A stretch of 64,000 bases of DNA from NCBI RefSeq assembly GCF_008831285.2, contig NC_045138.2, positions 15,967,934 to 16,031,933 on the forward strand, given 5' to 3'. A program made the translations under genes and the position numbers. Shown here in pieces: positions 49,987 to 60,998 of this stretch (position 1 is the first letter of the stretch; each line of letters starts with the position of its first letter). Under the pieces are notes generated by a model. That model was not told where the DNA came from. It ran no database searches and worked only from the letters and a program-made list of their open reading frames with translations. The stretch comes from Nymphaea colorata. Taxonomy: Eukaryota; Streptophyta; Magnoliopsida; Nymphaeales; Nymphaeaceae.

Positions 49987-52665
49987 AGGCATATATTAGA
50001 TGACTAATATATGTAATATATATATAAATGTATATGTATACATTTGGAATACATACATTCTAACAGGAATTTGTGGTTGCATTTAGGAACGCTTTTAAAC
50101 GAGCTAGTAAATTAGTAATGTATACATTCTGAGTTTGTGCTGCACTTTTTATTTGCACCGCTTCTTCTTTCAGTAATCCTGCATTAACTTACTAATTTTT
50201 AGTCAATTATTTTGGTTTCTAGTTCAATATTTCCATTCCTGGAGCAGCAGTGTTTGGAGGGAACCCGTTCACGAGCAAAGCATTCTCTTCCAGCAATTGT
50301 TGCATTAACAGATGCATCATGTGAGCCAGCTTTGTCAGATCTGTTTAGGGTATGTTTGTCCTGCTATTCAACCAGGAGATGGGCTTGGAAGCAGTTATAA
50401 ATTAATTTTTTACTATGCCAGAATTTGTTGTTTCGGACTTTCTGTTAATGTGTTTCTGTTCTTGGCATATTTTTTAGATCGAGGATAATGTCTAATTATT
50501 ATTATCAACTAAAAGTTTCTCTTCTCCCCATTTAAACCTTTTCTTTTGATTCCATTCTATGTAAATGCAACTTTAATATAATGTAGCTGCCTCTGTCATG
50601 ATACAGTCGGCAGGCACTGGCCGATATACTTAATGGATTCTCTATACACCTGATTAGATTGGACACGTTTGTATATTCCAAAACTCAAATTTCAAGAAGG
50701 GGTACATGTTTCGTGTTTTTTATTTTTCTATTTGGCCTTTATTTGTCTTTTTTTGCTTGATCAAGAAAAACTGGTAACTTGGTAATCTGATTGACTTTGG
50801 GGTGCATCGTGGATGTAAATCTGCTTGCTTAATAACTGGTGCTTATGTCTCCAATAGTCTAATTAGATATTTTATTGGAGAATTTTTTAATTGTTTATTT
50901 ATATTTTTTTGATAGGAAATGCCTGTCGTTTTTATTTTTCTTTACATACTTTTTGCAGGACTCAAAATTTTTGAAATTTTCCAGGGAAACCACTTTTTTG
51001 AGAAAAAAAAAACTCCTGAGAAAAACTTTGCTGAGAACAAGATTGATGCCTATGTTTTGTTTGCTGAACCCAAATTCTGGCATCGTTTTTCTTTTTTTTT
51101 TGGAGAGCTTTCGTTACATTTTATTTAATTTGATAGCTTGGAATTAATCTTTTCTTACTTTCTTTTCTTTGCTTCACTCATGCTCCATTGGTTTATCCTT
51201 TGAGCGGCTATACACATATTTGACATAGCCTCCCCATTTTTATTCCCTCATTACATCTCAACATTATTTTAAGCTGTGTTACATGCTTCAGCAAATTAAA
51301 TCTGAAGATTTTGCACTAGCAGCATCTATTGTATCCTACAAGTAGGGTATTTGGATGATCGCGGGGAAACAGCCACATGCGAGTTTTGTTAACATTTTGT
51401 TATTATAAATTTGGTTTTCTTAGAATATCATAATTCTTCTTGATAATGTTTTTCATTGTTGATGGAATCAAATGAATGATACTTTCCTTTTTTTCTTTTT
51501 ACATGTGCTTATTATTTCTCTCCGTTTATTAATTTCAGAAACTTGTGGACTCTCTTTTTGCTGGGAGGAATGTGCCAACTGTTTTACAATCATTGAGCAC
51601 ACTTGCTCAACATCGTGTTTCAATGTATGAAACTTGTGATGAAGAAATCACACAGCATATCATTCAAAAAATTTTCCGAGTGTCCAATGTGAGTTTTTAA
51701 TGCCTGAAATCCTTGGAAAAGAGGCTACTTTTTGACTATTTCAGTCTGAATTAATTGCTGAATAATGGTGTACTACTGTTTGTTCAGTCAGATTGGCATG
51801 ACCACTTGGATGAGGGATCATCATGTACCTACAACTGTAAATTGAAGGTATCTATTATCGAGTAGTTTAAAATTTATTTGAGCCACACAGGAAGATGTAG
51901 GTGTTATTCCTTAGCTATTTGTGCTTTGTGTTCATGTTTCCTCCCATTATATATTAAACTATTTTTTCAAACAGGTATATGCTCTGAAGGCACTTGTCAA
52001 GAGTTTTTTGCCATTAGAAGGAACTCGTTCAAGGCAAAAGCTTGGGCGACTATTTGGTATTTTATTAAAGCTCATGCTGGTGGGTGAAATTTCAGATGGC
52101 ATTAATTCAAGGTATGTTCTTGCTCCGGCAGATTTGCTATTGTACTTTTTGGAAGATGTTAACTCAGATTTGGGACGTTTATACTCTGCTACTGAAAACT
52201 ATATCTCATGGTTCTTTACCATATAAACACAGAAAGGGAAGTTGCTAAGCAGGGTATCATTTTGTTATACTCTTTTCTGACTTACGGCATTTGCTTTTCA
52301 AGTTCTTTTTCCTGGTTGTGAAGTAACTTTGGCTGTAGGATCTAGTTTGGAGCCTATTTCAAAAGACATAAAGCTATGTTATCCCAGAAATAAATAAATT
52401 AAATTTCAGGAACCACCAAGAAATTGTCAGGATAACATTGTTATTTATTTGGCAGTTCTGCACTTCAATAAGCATCTCACTGTTTGTGACTATCCTGAAA
52501 TGGGGAAGAATGTTAAAATACAACATGTCTTTGGTGTTAGTCAATCTGCTCTCTACTCATTTACTAGTTTGCTACCTATCCGTTCCCAATTATCTTTTTC
52601 CTAAGCTTACAAACTAGCACAAACTGAATTTAGAAATGCAAATTGAAGGTCTACACACACACACG

Positions 52666-52727
<62 letters not shown>

Positions 52728-55700
52728 CATATATATATGATAGATATGTAGAGAGAGGACATAATTTTTTGTGAACTTCTGCTTTTATCTGCACTTTTTG
52801 TGATACAGCCTTTTCCTAGTTTGTTTTAGTTATGTGTACATTTAACTTGTATTTTTTATGAACACATGCTATTCTATGCAATGCTTATTGACAGTAATAT
52901 GGCAATGCCATTTTATGTTCATTTAATATTTTCAGTGAGAACGACAAAGCTCATCTCAGGTTAGCTGCAGCTGTATCTGTTCTTCGACTGGCTAGAAAAT
53001 GGGATGCTCAAGTTTCACCACAACTTTTCCATGTAGTGATTCAAAGGGCTCGGGTAAGCCAGATGAATAAGCTTTTGCTCATCTTGGGGAAGTAAAGTGA
53101 ATTTTTAGATTCATCTTGGGTCTTTTCATTTTCATGTCATTAAAGCTCTATATTGTTTCACTTGATGTTTATGGTTGTTACTGTTATATGTGCGCATGTT
53201 ATGTAATTCCAATGTGTAATAAGTCAATAGCTATGTTTCTGAATGCGTTATTATGAAAATAGCAAATAAATTGTATAAACCTGTCTGTCAGCTGCATGAC
53301 CTGTTCAGCATGCACGATGTTGATTTGTACTCCATTCTGTTAGTTTTTGTTGTGTGAATATGCTCAAGTGTACTCCAATCCCTTGTACATCTGGGCATGC
53401 TAAAGTCTCGCTGAGGATTCAAAACGCAAAATTACTCACTTCCAGCTGTATTCCGTACAAATCTCAAGGTATCCAAGGAGAACAAATAAACAATAAACTA
53501 AAATCAATTTGAACTTAATATGCATATATGATTCCACAGGATTACTGATCAGCCTGATCTTGATGGTATGCTGATTCAGCCTATCATGTTATCGGGGTTC
53601 TGCATCTCCTAGTGAATGTAATCCTGCATTGCAACTTAGCATCCGGGCCAGTGAACTAGGTCAATGTAATAAATGTCGTTTGCCATCTCAACGCAGGATT
53701 TTAATATATGAAGCCAGCTAGGTTATGAAGTTCCATAAGAAATCTAATCCAACCTGAGACCTGAATTTGCTTTCTACTGGTATGATAACCATAGTCGACC
53801 AGTTAGTGGCTGGTCTAGCTTACTCTGTTTTAACCAGATTAGCTGCACTAATATATGGTTTTCCTTATGACAAAAACAATTGGACCTGCTGGCGTGTTTA
53901 CCATTATGTTCTAATTGAGTGGAGTCTGGATCACTCACCATTATGGGTGTCTGATCGGTTGTACCCAAATGTCAAGGACTCCAGAAATATTGATCTTTAA
54001 CTGCAAAATTTCTTTCTCTTTTAATGCTTGTATAGGCATGGAGGGGCTCATTACCCCACCAATTCCTTGCTGATATATTTTTGAGACTGAGATTTGTAGA
54101 AATTTCTTGTCATACTTTTTTTTTTTGTCATTTTTGCGAACACTTAATTTGGTATTTTTTATATCAGGATCATTCGGATTTGGTTCGCCATTGTTTTGTT
54201 GACAAAATAAACAAGTTCCTGAGATCACGCTCCTTACCCAGAAAATATGCTTGTGCTTTCGCAGTGGCTGCTTGTGTTTGCCATGACAATTTTCAGGAAG
54301 ATGTAGGTTTTTTAGCATTTTCTATCTTTGTTGCACATGTTTCATCTTGTTGTCATGCCTATGGGTTTGATTATGACAATGATTGGGCTTTACTCTGTTG
54401 CTTCTTCATTTCTCCCCTAGTGTGTAAGATACCTCACTGGATTTATAGAAGACTATCGTCAAGAGGCTCGGAATCGTCAAGCATCTTCTCACAACTCAGA
54501 TGGAGTAACAATGACATACTATCCTGAATATGTTCTTCCTTATTTGATTCATGTCCTTGCTCACGATCCACTTTTTCCTGATATGGATTGCCAAGATAGT
54601 GCTGGTTTTGTTACAGTTTGCAGGTACTTGTATGGTGTGTTAGTTATTGTTATTTGCAACACTTTTATTATGCAATTTGAAGCTTTCTTTCATTATTTTA
54701 TTGTTTTAAATATTGCTTTGCAGTCCTCTTTTTATTTTATTGAAGGCTCTTATCATCTCTGGTCCCACTGATGACATCAAAAGGGAATCTTCCGAGAGCA
54801 TATCATTCACATTAGGTATTCTGCGTGCTATTAAAATGTCAGAAGATGCTGTTGATGAAAAAAAGAGTAATGTTAGTATTCTGGAATTTCTGTTAAGATA
54901 TTACTTGGCTGTTCTTTCTTTTTGGTTTTCATTATTTTTGTTTTCTGCCTTCTGCGTTGCAGAACCTACACGTGCTAGCGGATGTTGGTTTGATTTTCAC
55001 AAAATCTTTGGGTGGAAGCAATCAGCTTCCTTCTCAAGTACTGGGGAAGGTTTTGCTTCCATCGTCTTTTTATAGAGTCAGGCCAGATGCAAAAAGCAGA
55101 AGGGTATGTTGACTACTATTTTGCTTGTACATTTGATTTTTTTTTTTTTAATTTTCTGACAAACGTCTGTTGTTTTTAGCTCAGGCAGATGATAATTGCC
55201 TGCCCGATTGTATTGCTAATGGCTCTTTCCTTGAAAAGGTTCAGAGTGTCTGGTCACATATTTTCCAGGTAGATTATTTGTTGTTTGTCCGTCTTTAATA
55301 TCATATTTCTGTTCATATATAAATATTTATCTATGCGCACACATATCCATACTTTTTTATAATCTTGCATGCTCTTATTATTTGAGTGCAGCTTTCTGGG
55401 AAACGGGGGAAAAGGTTGCAGGAGGAGGTTCTACATGTTGAAGATAAAAGCAGTGGGAAGTTGGTAACAGAAAAGCACTCAAGTCATAAAATAAGTGGTG
55501 GGGATAATATGGCAGATCTCTCTGATGGTAATGGAAAAGCATCTTCAAAGACCTTCAGAAGTGAAGGTAGCTCTAGGTGCAAGGCCAAGTCTGTGTTACC
55601 ATCTAAAACTACCAGTTCACAGATGTCATCTCATGAAAATTCAACCTCGAGCGATGGAGCTCTCAGAGACATTGTGCCTGGAAGCAGAAAAGAGAAGAAC

Positions 55701-58700
55701 ACTTCATCAGCTGCTGATATGATTTCAAAAAGGTTAAGATCTAGTTCTGGAAAAGGGACAGTTGGTTCAAACGGCATATGCCATAATGACAATAAGAGAA
55801 GTCATGATGTTGGTGCCAAATTGTTAAATAATTCACATGTGAGATTTCTGCTGCCTTTTGTTGTATAATCCTGCTGTGTGTGTTTTTTTATCTTTTTTCT
55901 AAGTCTTGTCTCTGCATATGCTGGTTGTTAAAGATGAAGCAGTGCAATGTTGGGGAGGCCTTAATTGGTCAGAGAATCAAAATCTGGTCGCCCTTTGATA
56001 ACTGGTAAATCGTTAACTTTCAATCTACATTCAAGTTGCTTTTCAAGCTCTGTTATTGTTTTTTTTTTTTCCATTTTGTCTTTGCGGTATTGATGATGTG
56101 GAGGCACTGGCTTATAGTTTTTGTCCAGGGACTGTCTGTGAGTACAATCCAGATAACTGCTCTTACATGGTATGTTACAATCTGTAAGTGATTATGGACT
56201 GTCTTTCCTGTTGTTAGTACCGAAAAATTTCCTTCTGGCATTATATTTCTTGTGGTTCTAGTGGTATAAATTTTTCCCAAGGCATCTTTAACAGAAAATC
56301 AACTTCCAATTTTCCCCTTTTCTGCACTATTTTTTGTTTATTTTGTTTTTTTGAAAATATCCTGCCTAAATATCATATGATTTTGTGATGGTTGATACTA
56401 GACCTAATTGAGATGTAAATTTTGACCATACTGATGTAAAGAATGGTTGTACAAGAAGAAGAAGTTTTATTTATTTATGTTTTTACGAATTTGCATAAGG
56501 AAACTCAGTTCCTCAAGCCTCACAAAAGGAGCGGTGGAAAAAAAAAAAACCTTACAGGTCCTCCTCAACTCCAGGAGGTTCACCAGCAAAAAGGACATTA
56601 GTTAAGGAACGAACTACTGACATGAGGGGTATAATAATATTTGTACTGGAAGACATGCTTTGGTGAAAGCTGTGCATGTTTCCACTCCTCCCCTGTCATA
56701 CTGGGGCTACTTGGCCAATGGTGCTGGTCATGCCTCATTGTTCAAGGTGAACCAGTTGTCATGGTAATTGCTTTTGTCATATTTATTTGTTCTTGTTTTG
56801 AGAACCTACAGGGAGGCAAGATGATTGTAAATCTGCTGATTTGCATGCAGATCTGATCTTATGCAGATCGATGGTGTGTGTTTGCTCTGAGAGAGAGAGA
56901 GAGAGAGAGAGATCATATCTGATGGACATTGCATGTACTTAACTCTCATCCTATAGGCATGTGTAATAATATCTGTATCACAGAGAATATTGGTGGTGTT
57001 AGATACGATGGAATGATACTTGATCGTTCTCAGGTGGTTTTCAGTGCGGTGAGGATATTAGCTTAAGAAACGATTGTTTGCCATGTAACAATTTGAATTT
57101 TAGTTCAATTGGCGACTCTATGGATCCTTTTAATTTCAAGCGATTTTAACTATTAAATATGTAGTAAAAAAGCACAAGCAGACTTAGTCACTCTGAAACA
57201 TGATAATGACTTCTGAAATAGTATTGTTACAGTAAATAGTATCTAACTTAATAAATGAAGATACGGCGAAATAACTTATGATTCTGACATGCTTTAGCTT
57301 TTAGTAGGTTAGCTGGTCTGGTAAAAAATGTCGGGCTATATAAAATAAATTATGGTTATGACATGCTTTAGCTTTTAGTAGTTTATCTGGTCTGGTAAAA
57401 AATGTAGGGCTATCTATTTACTTATGATAATACCATCTCTCTTGGATAGGCTTAGTACTCATTTGCATAGTGGATGCTTGGATTTGATTCACTTTGTTGG
57501 CCATGTTGGACCTTTTGGCTTTTGTTTTCAATGTTAGCAAAATATGCACCTCAATTGCTTTTGCAAATTGCAGTCCTGTCATGTTAAAGGATTGGTCCTT
57601 TTTGTATTCTTTGTTGAAGATTGAGTATGATAATGGAGACATTGAGAGGTTATGTTTGACAAATGAGCGTTGGGAAGCCGTGAGCATGGAGCCTGCATCT
57701 GAGAAGGTTTGTTCTGAGCACATCTGCCATCTTTTTTTGTTTTCTTTTTCTAATTCTAATCTTAGGTTATGGGGCCAATATTCTTTTGCAGGAACCTGAG
57801 GAACCTCATTTAGAAAATTTGTGAGTAATGGAAATCTTTTCACTCTCCAGTTTCCATTGTGTACTATGTCAATCTGTTCCATATTGTTTGCTCATTCTTC
57901 ACACGCTATACTGGTGCAGTACTTTCTTTAGTCAATATCGACTTTCTTGTTACATATTTTTTTTTTGCATATATTGGATTTGTTGGCATAAGAGTGGTTC
58001 ATTGGTCTGTTTTCTCCAGTCTAATCTACACATAATGCATCCTGCTTGTTAAAAAAAAACTGCCCAGTTTTTATCTTGATCCTAGGTGTTGTGCGTGGTC
58101 TGCCTTTCTTTTCTTGTTGTGTCACAGAAAATGCTTTTGCGTTAAAATTAAAAGATAAACACATATGAGCATAAACATTTCTGTAATTCATCTGTATTTT
58201 ATTTATTTCCCTATGGCTAATAGGATTTACTCAAGGTTGTAAAATCCCTGGTAGACAACCCTATGTTTTTCTGGTTTTCTGTTCATCAGTCTGCTAGGGC
58301 ATGTTAAGAGATGTTTCTTCTAGACAAGGAGACTGATCTCTTATGGCTTGGGATTTCTCAGGCAGGACAAGGGGAGAGCAGAAGCCGATCCATCTCCATC
58401 TCAGTGAGTGCCAGTTACTTGGTTCTTGAGACTATTTGCACTGTGGTTGGTTGCCTGACTTATGCTTCCAAATGTTTTCAGTGATATTTGGTGGGGCTCT
58501 TCTTTAAGTAATGACACTGGTCCACAAGATTCTGATGTGATAGAAGATAAGAGTGCTGAAGATCTCTCATCCTCTGTACCGTCAGATGTGGAGGGGGACC
58601 TGGACAGTAGAACTTTGTCGTCCTTTATAGGTAATTCTTTTGATTGTAGTATACCTTGTTTCTGTAGGGTTTTCAAAACCTTCCCGTTTTCGCCTTATAC

Positions 58701-59178
58701 AATTAGTCGTTATTTTCTGAAAGTCTACATCAAAAGTTTGCCTGTTGAAAGCATGTTGTATGTTTACATTGGTCCTTTATTTTTCCTGTCTTCATTATTT
58801 AAAAATCGGTTAACAATTTGAATGTATGGACTTAATGGAACTGGGAAGGAATGGGAGTAATAGATGGCTGGTCGGTGAGTTCAAGTTCAAGGTTCAAACC
58901 TCACCGTGGCTACTTGGGCCACAGTTCGAGTGCCTGTCTAGCTGAAAATGCCCTTGTGTTTCCAAGGGGCCTTGTCTTTGAAATGGTAGAATGTTGGGGT
59001 GGTGATAGCTTTTGCATTATTGGAAAAATGATGATACATCTTGGCCGAAGCTAATAGTTAAGCTATCTTGATTATAGGGAAGCGGAAGGCAGTGAAAAAA
59101 ACGCAGCTAAAACCGTCAGATGACTCAGATCAAGCAAATGTCAAGAGAACAAGATTAGAACCTGCTAATCGCCATTAA
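35111..59178 (+). CDS. PDS5: Sister chromatid cohesion protein PDS5 homolog
   Basis: 31 exons with closing GT-AG phases give 1445 residues: 35111-35209, 36964-37161, 37512-37693, 39391-39511, 40650-40871, 41188-41404, 41509-41654, 41751-41908, 42029-42178, 42249-42297, 45524-45715, 47726-47905, 49054-49196, 50223-50349, 51539-51688, 51788-51847, 51975-52111, 52936-53053, 54168-54302, 54421-54623, 54724-54871, 54963-55103, 55185-55268, 55392-55838, 55934-56004, 56118-56169, 57620-57706, 57792-57820, 58362-58403, 58482-58630, 59078-59178. PDS5 binds cohesin in the nucleus and controls its maintenance, release and acetylation. Residues 1 to about 1110 form a HEAT-repeat solenoid, with family blocks such as [20 protein letters not shown] and [17 protein letters not shown]. 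Exon 24 (residues 1121-1269) is a Ser/Lys-rich linker. Residues about 1273-1333 form the plant-type Tudor module, [12 protein letters not shown] to [17 protein letters not shown]. The tail is acidic, then basic ([16 protein letters not shown]), probably nuclear-localising. The start ATG opens the family's N-terminal sequence. Introns 10, 13 and 30 carry transposon remnants. Confidence 0.95.
37790..37870. repeat. Compound (CT)n(TA)n microsatellite in PDS5 intron 3
   Basis: About 14 CT units pass directly into about 27 TA units, 81 bp in all, inside intron 3. It is the longest simple repeat in the window and is likely to be polymorphic. Confidence 0.95.
38363..38394. repeat. T22-G10 homopolymer pair in PDS5 intron 3
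   Basis: A run of 22 T passes directly into 10 G. Tracts like this slip readily and are often miscounted in assemblies. Confidence 0.9.
43187..44422. mobile_element. Non-autonomous long-TIR DNA transposon (Mutator-like) in PDS5 intron 10
   Basis: The left end GAAAAAATTGCAAATCCCA and the right end, read on the minus strand as GAAAAAATTACAAATTCCA, begin long imperfect inverted repeats of roughly 90-100 bp. These continue through GGCACYCAAYTTTTTNGTGTATCTCT to about 43286 on the left and 44336 on the right. The element is flanked by TAACTA on both sides (43181-43186 and 44423-44428). The interior is much more GC-rich than the intron around it and is built of degenerate repeats of GGCCCTCG, ACATTGGCC and GAGGGTCGA-type words. 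It encodes no transposase. Long TIRs suggest a Mutator-like (MULE-type) non-autonomous element, but the duplication seen is 6 bp rather than the usual 8-11 bp, so the superfamily is not certain. Confidence 0.8.
44439..44466. repeat. Poly-T followed by (GT)n
   Basis: A T tract of about 15 is followed by GT dinucleotides in PDS5 intron 10, just outside the right end of the TIR element. Confidence 0.85.
49569..50065 (-). mobile_element. Solo LTR of an LTR retrotransposon in PDS5 intron 13
   Basis: The 497-bp segment begins TGTAAATC and ends TTCTAACA on the plus strand, the TG...CA ends of an LTR. It is flanked by a perfect 5-bp target duplication, GGAAT (49564-49568 and 50066-50070). Read on the minus strand it starts TGTTAGAATG and has a TATA-like CTATAAATCG at 49749-49758, so its transcription ran antisense to PDS5. 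No internal retrotransposon region or second LTR is present, so the element was reduced by recombination between its two LTRs. A (CA)n tract of about 26 units lies inside it, as do two direct copies of CTAGCCGTTGGGACTAGT (49783 and 49818). The size and TGTT start fit a Copia-type LTR, but the superfamily cannot be proved without coding sequence. Confidence 0.88.
49930..49981. repeat. (CA)n microsatellite within the solo LTR
   Basis: About 26 uninterrupted CA units lie inside the LTR insertion of PDS5 intron 13. Confidence 0.95.
52652..52738. repeat. (CA)n(TA)n microsatellite in PDS5 intron 17
   Basis: A long CA run with a few CG interruptions passes into TA units, about 85 bp in all. Confidence 0.95.
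56890..56912. repeat. (GA)n microsatellite in PDS5 intron 26
   Basis: About eleven GA units, read directly. Confidence 0.9.
57267..57414. repeat. Tandem duplication, two 74-bp units, in PDS5 intron 26
   Basis: Units 57267-57340 and 57341-57414 share GACATGCTTTAGCTTTTAGT and then CTGGTCTGGTAAAAAATGT, with about ten differences. It ends about 205 bp before exon 27. Confidence 0.88.
58855..59050 (+). mobile_element. Possible tRNA-derived SINE in PDS5 intron 30
   Basis: GGTTCAAACCT at 58891-58901 matches the RNA polymerase III B box (GGTTCAANNCC). TGGCTGGTCGG at 58865-58875 resembles an A box, about 26 bp before it. This spacing is a little shorter than in tRNAs. No cloverleaf can be folded around it. 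The downstream body (CACCGTGGCTACTTGGGCC onward) reads like a SINE body. I could not define the 3' tail or a target duplication, so the ends are approximate. Confidence 0.4.
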
Positions 59179-60998
59179 TTCAATGTGAGTCTTCTTGTCA
59201 CCATTATTTTGCCAAACTTTACATGTCTACAGGAGATGTTATTTAGTGTGTCACTTGGTTTGCCAATTGTACAGAGACTGACAAGAAGCAGGCAACCACG
59301 AGATACGTGTATCATATTGTAGATGCCATCTAGTTGGAAAATGTACCATATTGTAGACGCTATCAAGTTGGGATTCCGAAGGCCAAAATTTGGCATGTCT
59401 GTTATCTGTTTAGCACCTCCCTTTGTATATGCCTTGGGAGGATTTGTAAATGATGAAATGAAAATGGCAATTTTGCTCTCTCTCTCGCTCTGTGTGTGTG
59501 TGTGTGGATGTGCAATGGAGATAACGGCACTTCCGTCTACCTTAGCGGCAATGTCTCCAGAATGGGCTGATGGGTACATTATTTTCGTTTTCAGAGATCT
59601 AGGTCACGTTTTTGTGTTATTGTCGTTTTCAGAGATCTGCTTCCACAATATTCGTGCTTGCTTCAGCAAAACATCATCCACTAGGCTACATGGTGGACTT
59701 GAAATTTCCCTGGTTGGACTTGAAATTTTGAAGCTGTAAAAGCTTAGAGAGCTCTACATGTGGTGCGTCTCTGTTCGCTCGGCCAATCGTTGGAGTGTTT
59801 ACGAGATACCATAAGGGCCCAATGTTTGCTTTAGTTGAAAAAAGATTGTTTTTCATCGACGAATCAGCCAACTGTGCACCAAAAGGATGTGGTAACGACG
59901 TATCTGGTGGCGTATAATTGCAGGAATAAATTTCGTTTTCCTTTACTTTGTATGGTTTAATACAGAATAATGTAACGGTTGAGCGAAGGTTCAACTTGCT
60001 TGTTTTTTGCATGTTTTTTATTTCAGGGGATTGTAGTGTACTAAGTGGCAAAATGGGATTTGGGATCAAAACTTAAGGTGTCTGCTGGCATATTCCATTG
60101 AGCTCCTCTTCTGGACCCTAAACAAGGTTTATAAAAAGCCTGGAGTAGCGGGCACAAGAGGTAGGCTGTGGTTTGAGTGGTGGAATGAATCATTCATCTT
60201 GAAAAAAAATTATTATTATTTTGGTTATAGCAATTATTCATGTTTTGCAAACTTATCAGATATTAATGTTCAGGGCAATTGCTTATTGCTTAAGTCACTA
60301 TTTAATAAAGTTGGTACATTGATAACGAGTGGAACATTTAATGGCTCAAAATCGCTATGAGTTTGGTTGCTCATCCTATCACGATGAGCTTCATCGCTAT
60401 AATTTCTATTTCTTAGTTTTCATGTTCATCGTTTACCATTAGACAACTAACAAATCCATGAGTTAGATTTTTCACATTTACGCTGTCAAAATAAGAAAAG
60501 GAAAACCAAAAAAGGTGTGTTTGAATGACAGAAAAAAAAGTCAGAAACAGACCATTGTATCACGACTCACCGTTATTCTATTCCTTGTTCAATCAGACGG
60601 TGGAGTGTTCGCTTGTGACGCCTCTTTAGTCTTTAATTTTTAGCAAAGTTTCTGACGCACCTCCGATGGTGCTGGAATTCAAAAAGCAGGAATCGGCTTA
60701 AACCGGAACCGACCAGTGAGAGCACAAAGTTGCCTGAACCGGCTCCAGGCTAACTCTACGTCCATCCCTTATCTGGCGGCAGAGGGGCCTGCCGCCTGCT
60801 GTGGTGGGGTTGAAAGACCGTGAGACGGAGAAAAGGCGGCAAAGCAATTGGAATTGAGGTCTTCCGGCAACGCGCTGGCGCCCCTGACTGAGAGTAGGAC
60901 CTCGCCCTACATTTTGGGCGGGACGTGCCGTCTTCTTCCGTGCTTATGCTTCTACCTCTTCCTGTCCAATCTTCAACCTTTCTTGGTTGGTGTAGCTG
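59179..60998. other. Intergenic region between PDS5 and the RFL-type PPR gene
   Basis: This holds the PDS5 3' UTR and then the promoter of the PPR gene. Small local repeats occur: TCGTTTTCAGAGATCT twice (about 59587 and 59627) and TGGACTTGAAATTT twice (about 59693 and 59714). A (CT)n(GT)n tract is at 59477-59506. The last 250 bp are GC-richer and probably contain the 5' leader. No gene is seen. Confidence 0.55.
59477..59506. repeat. (CT)n/(GT)n microsatellite
   Basis: A short compound dinucleotide run about 300 bp after the PDS5 stop codon, possibly within its 3' UTR. Confidence 0.85.

Noticed and set aside
58891-58901. A tRNA gene signalled by GGTTCAAACCT
   Set aside because: No acceptor stem, anticodon arm or D arm can be paired around it. 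A SINE-like origin fits better.
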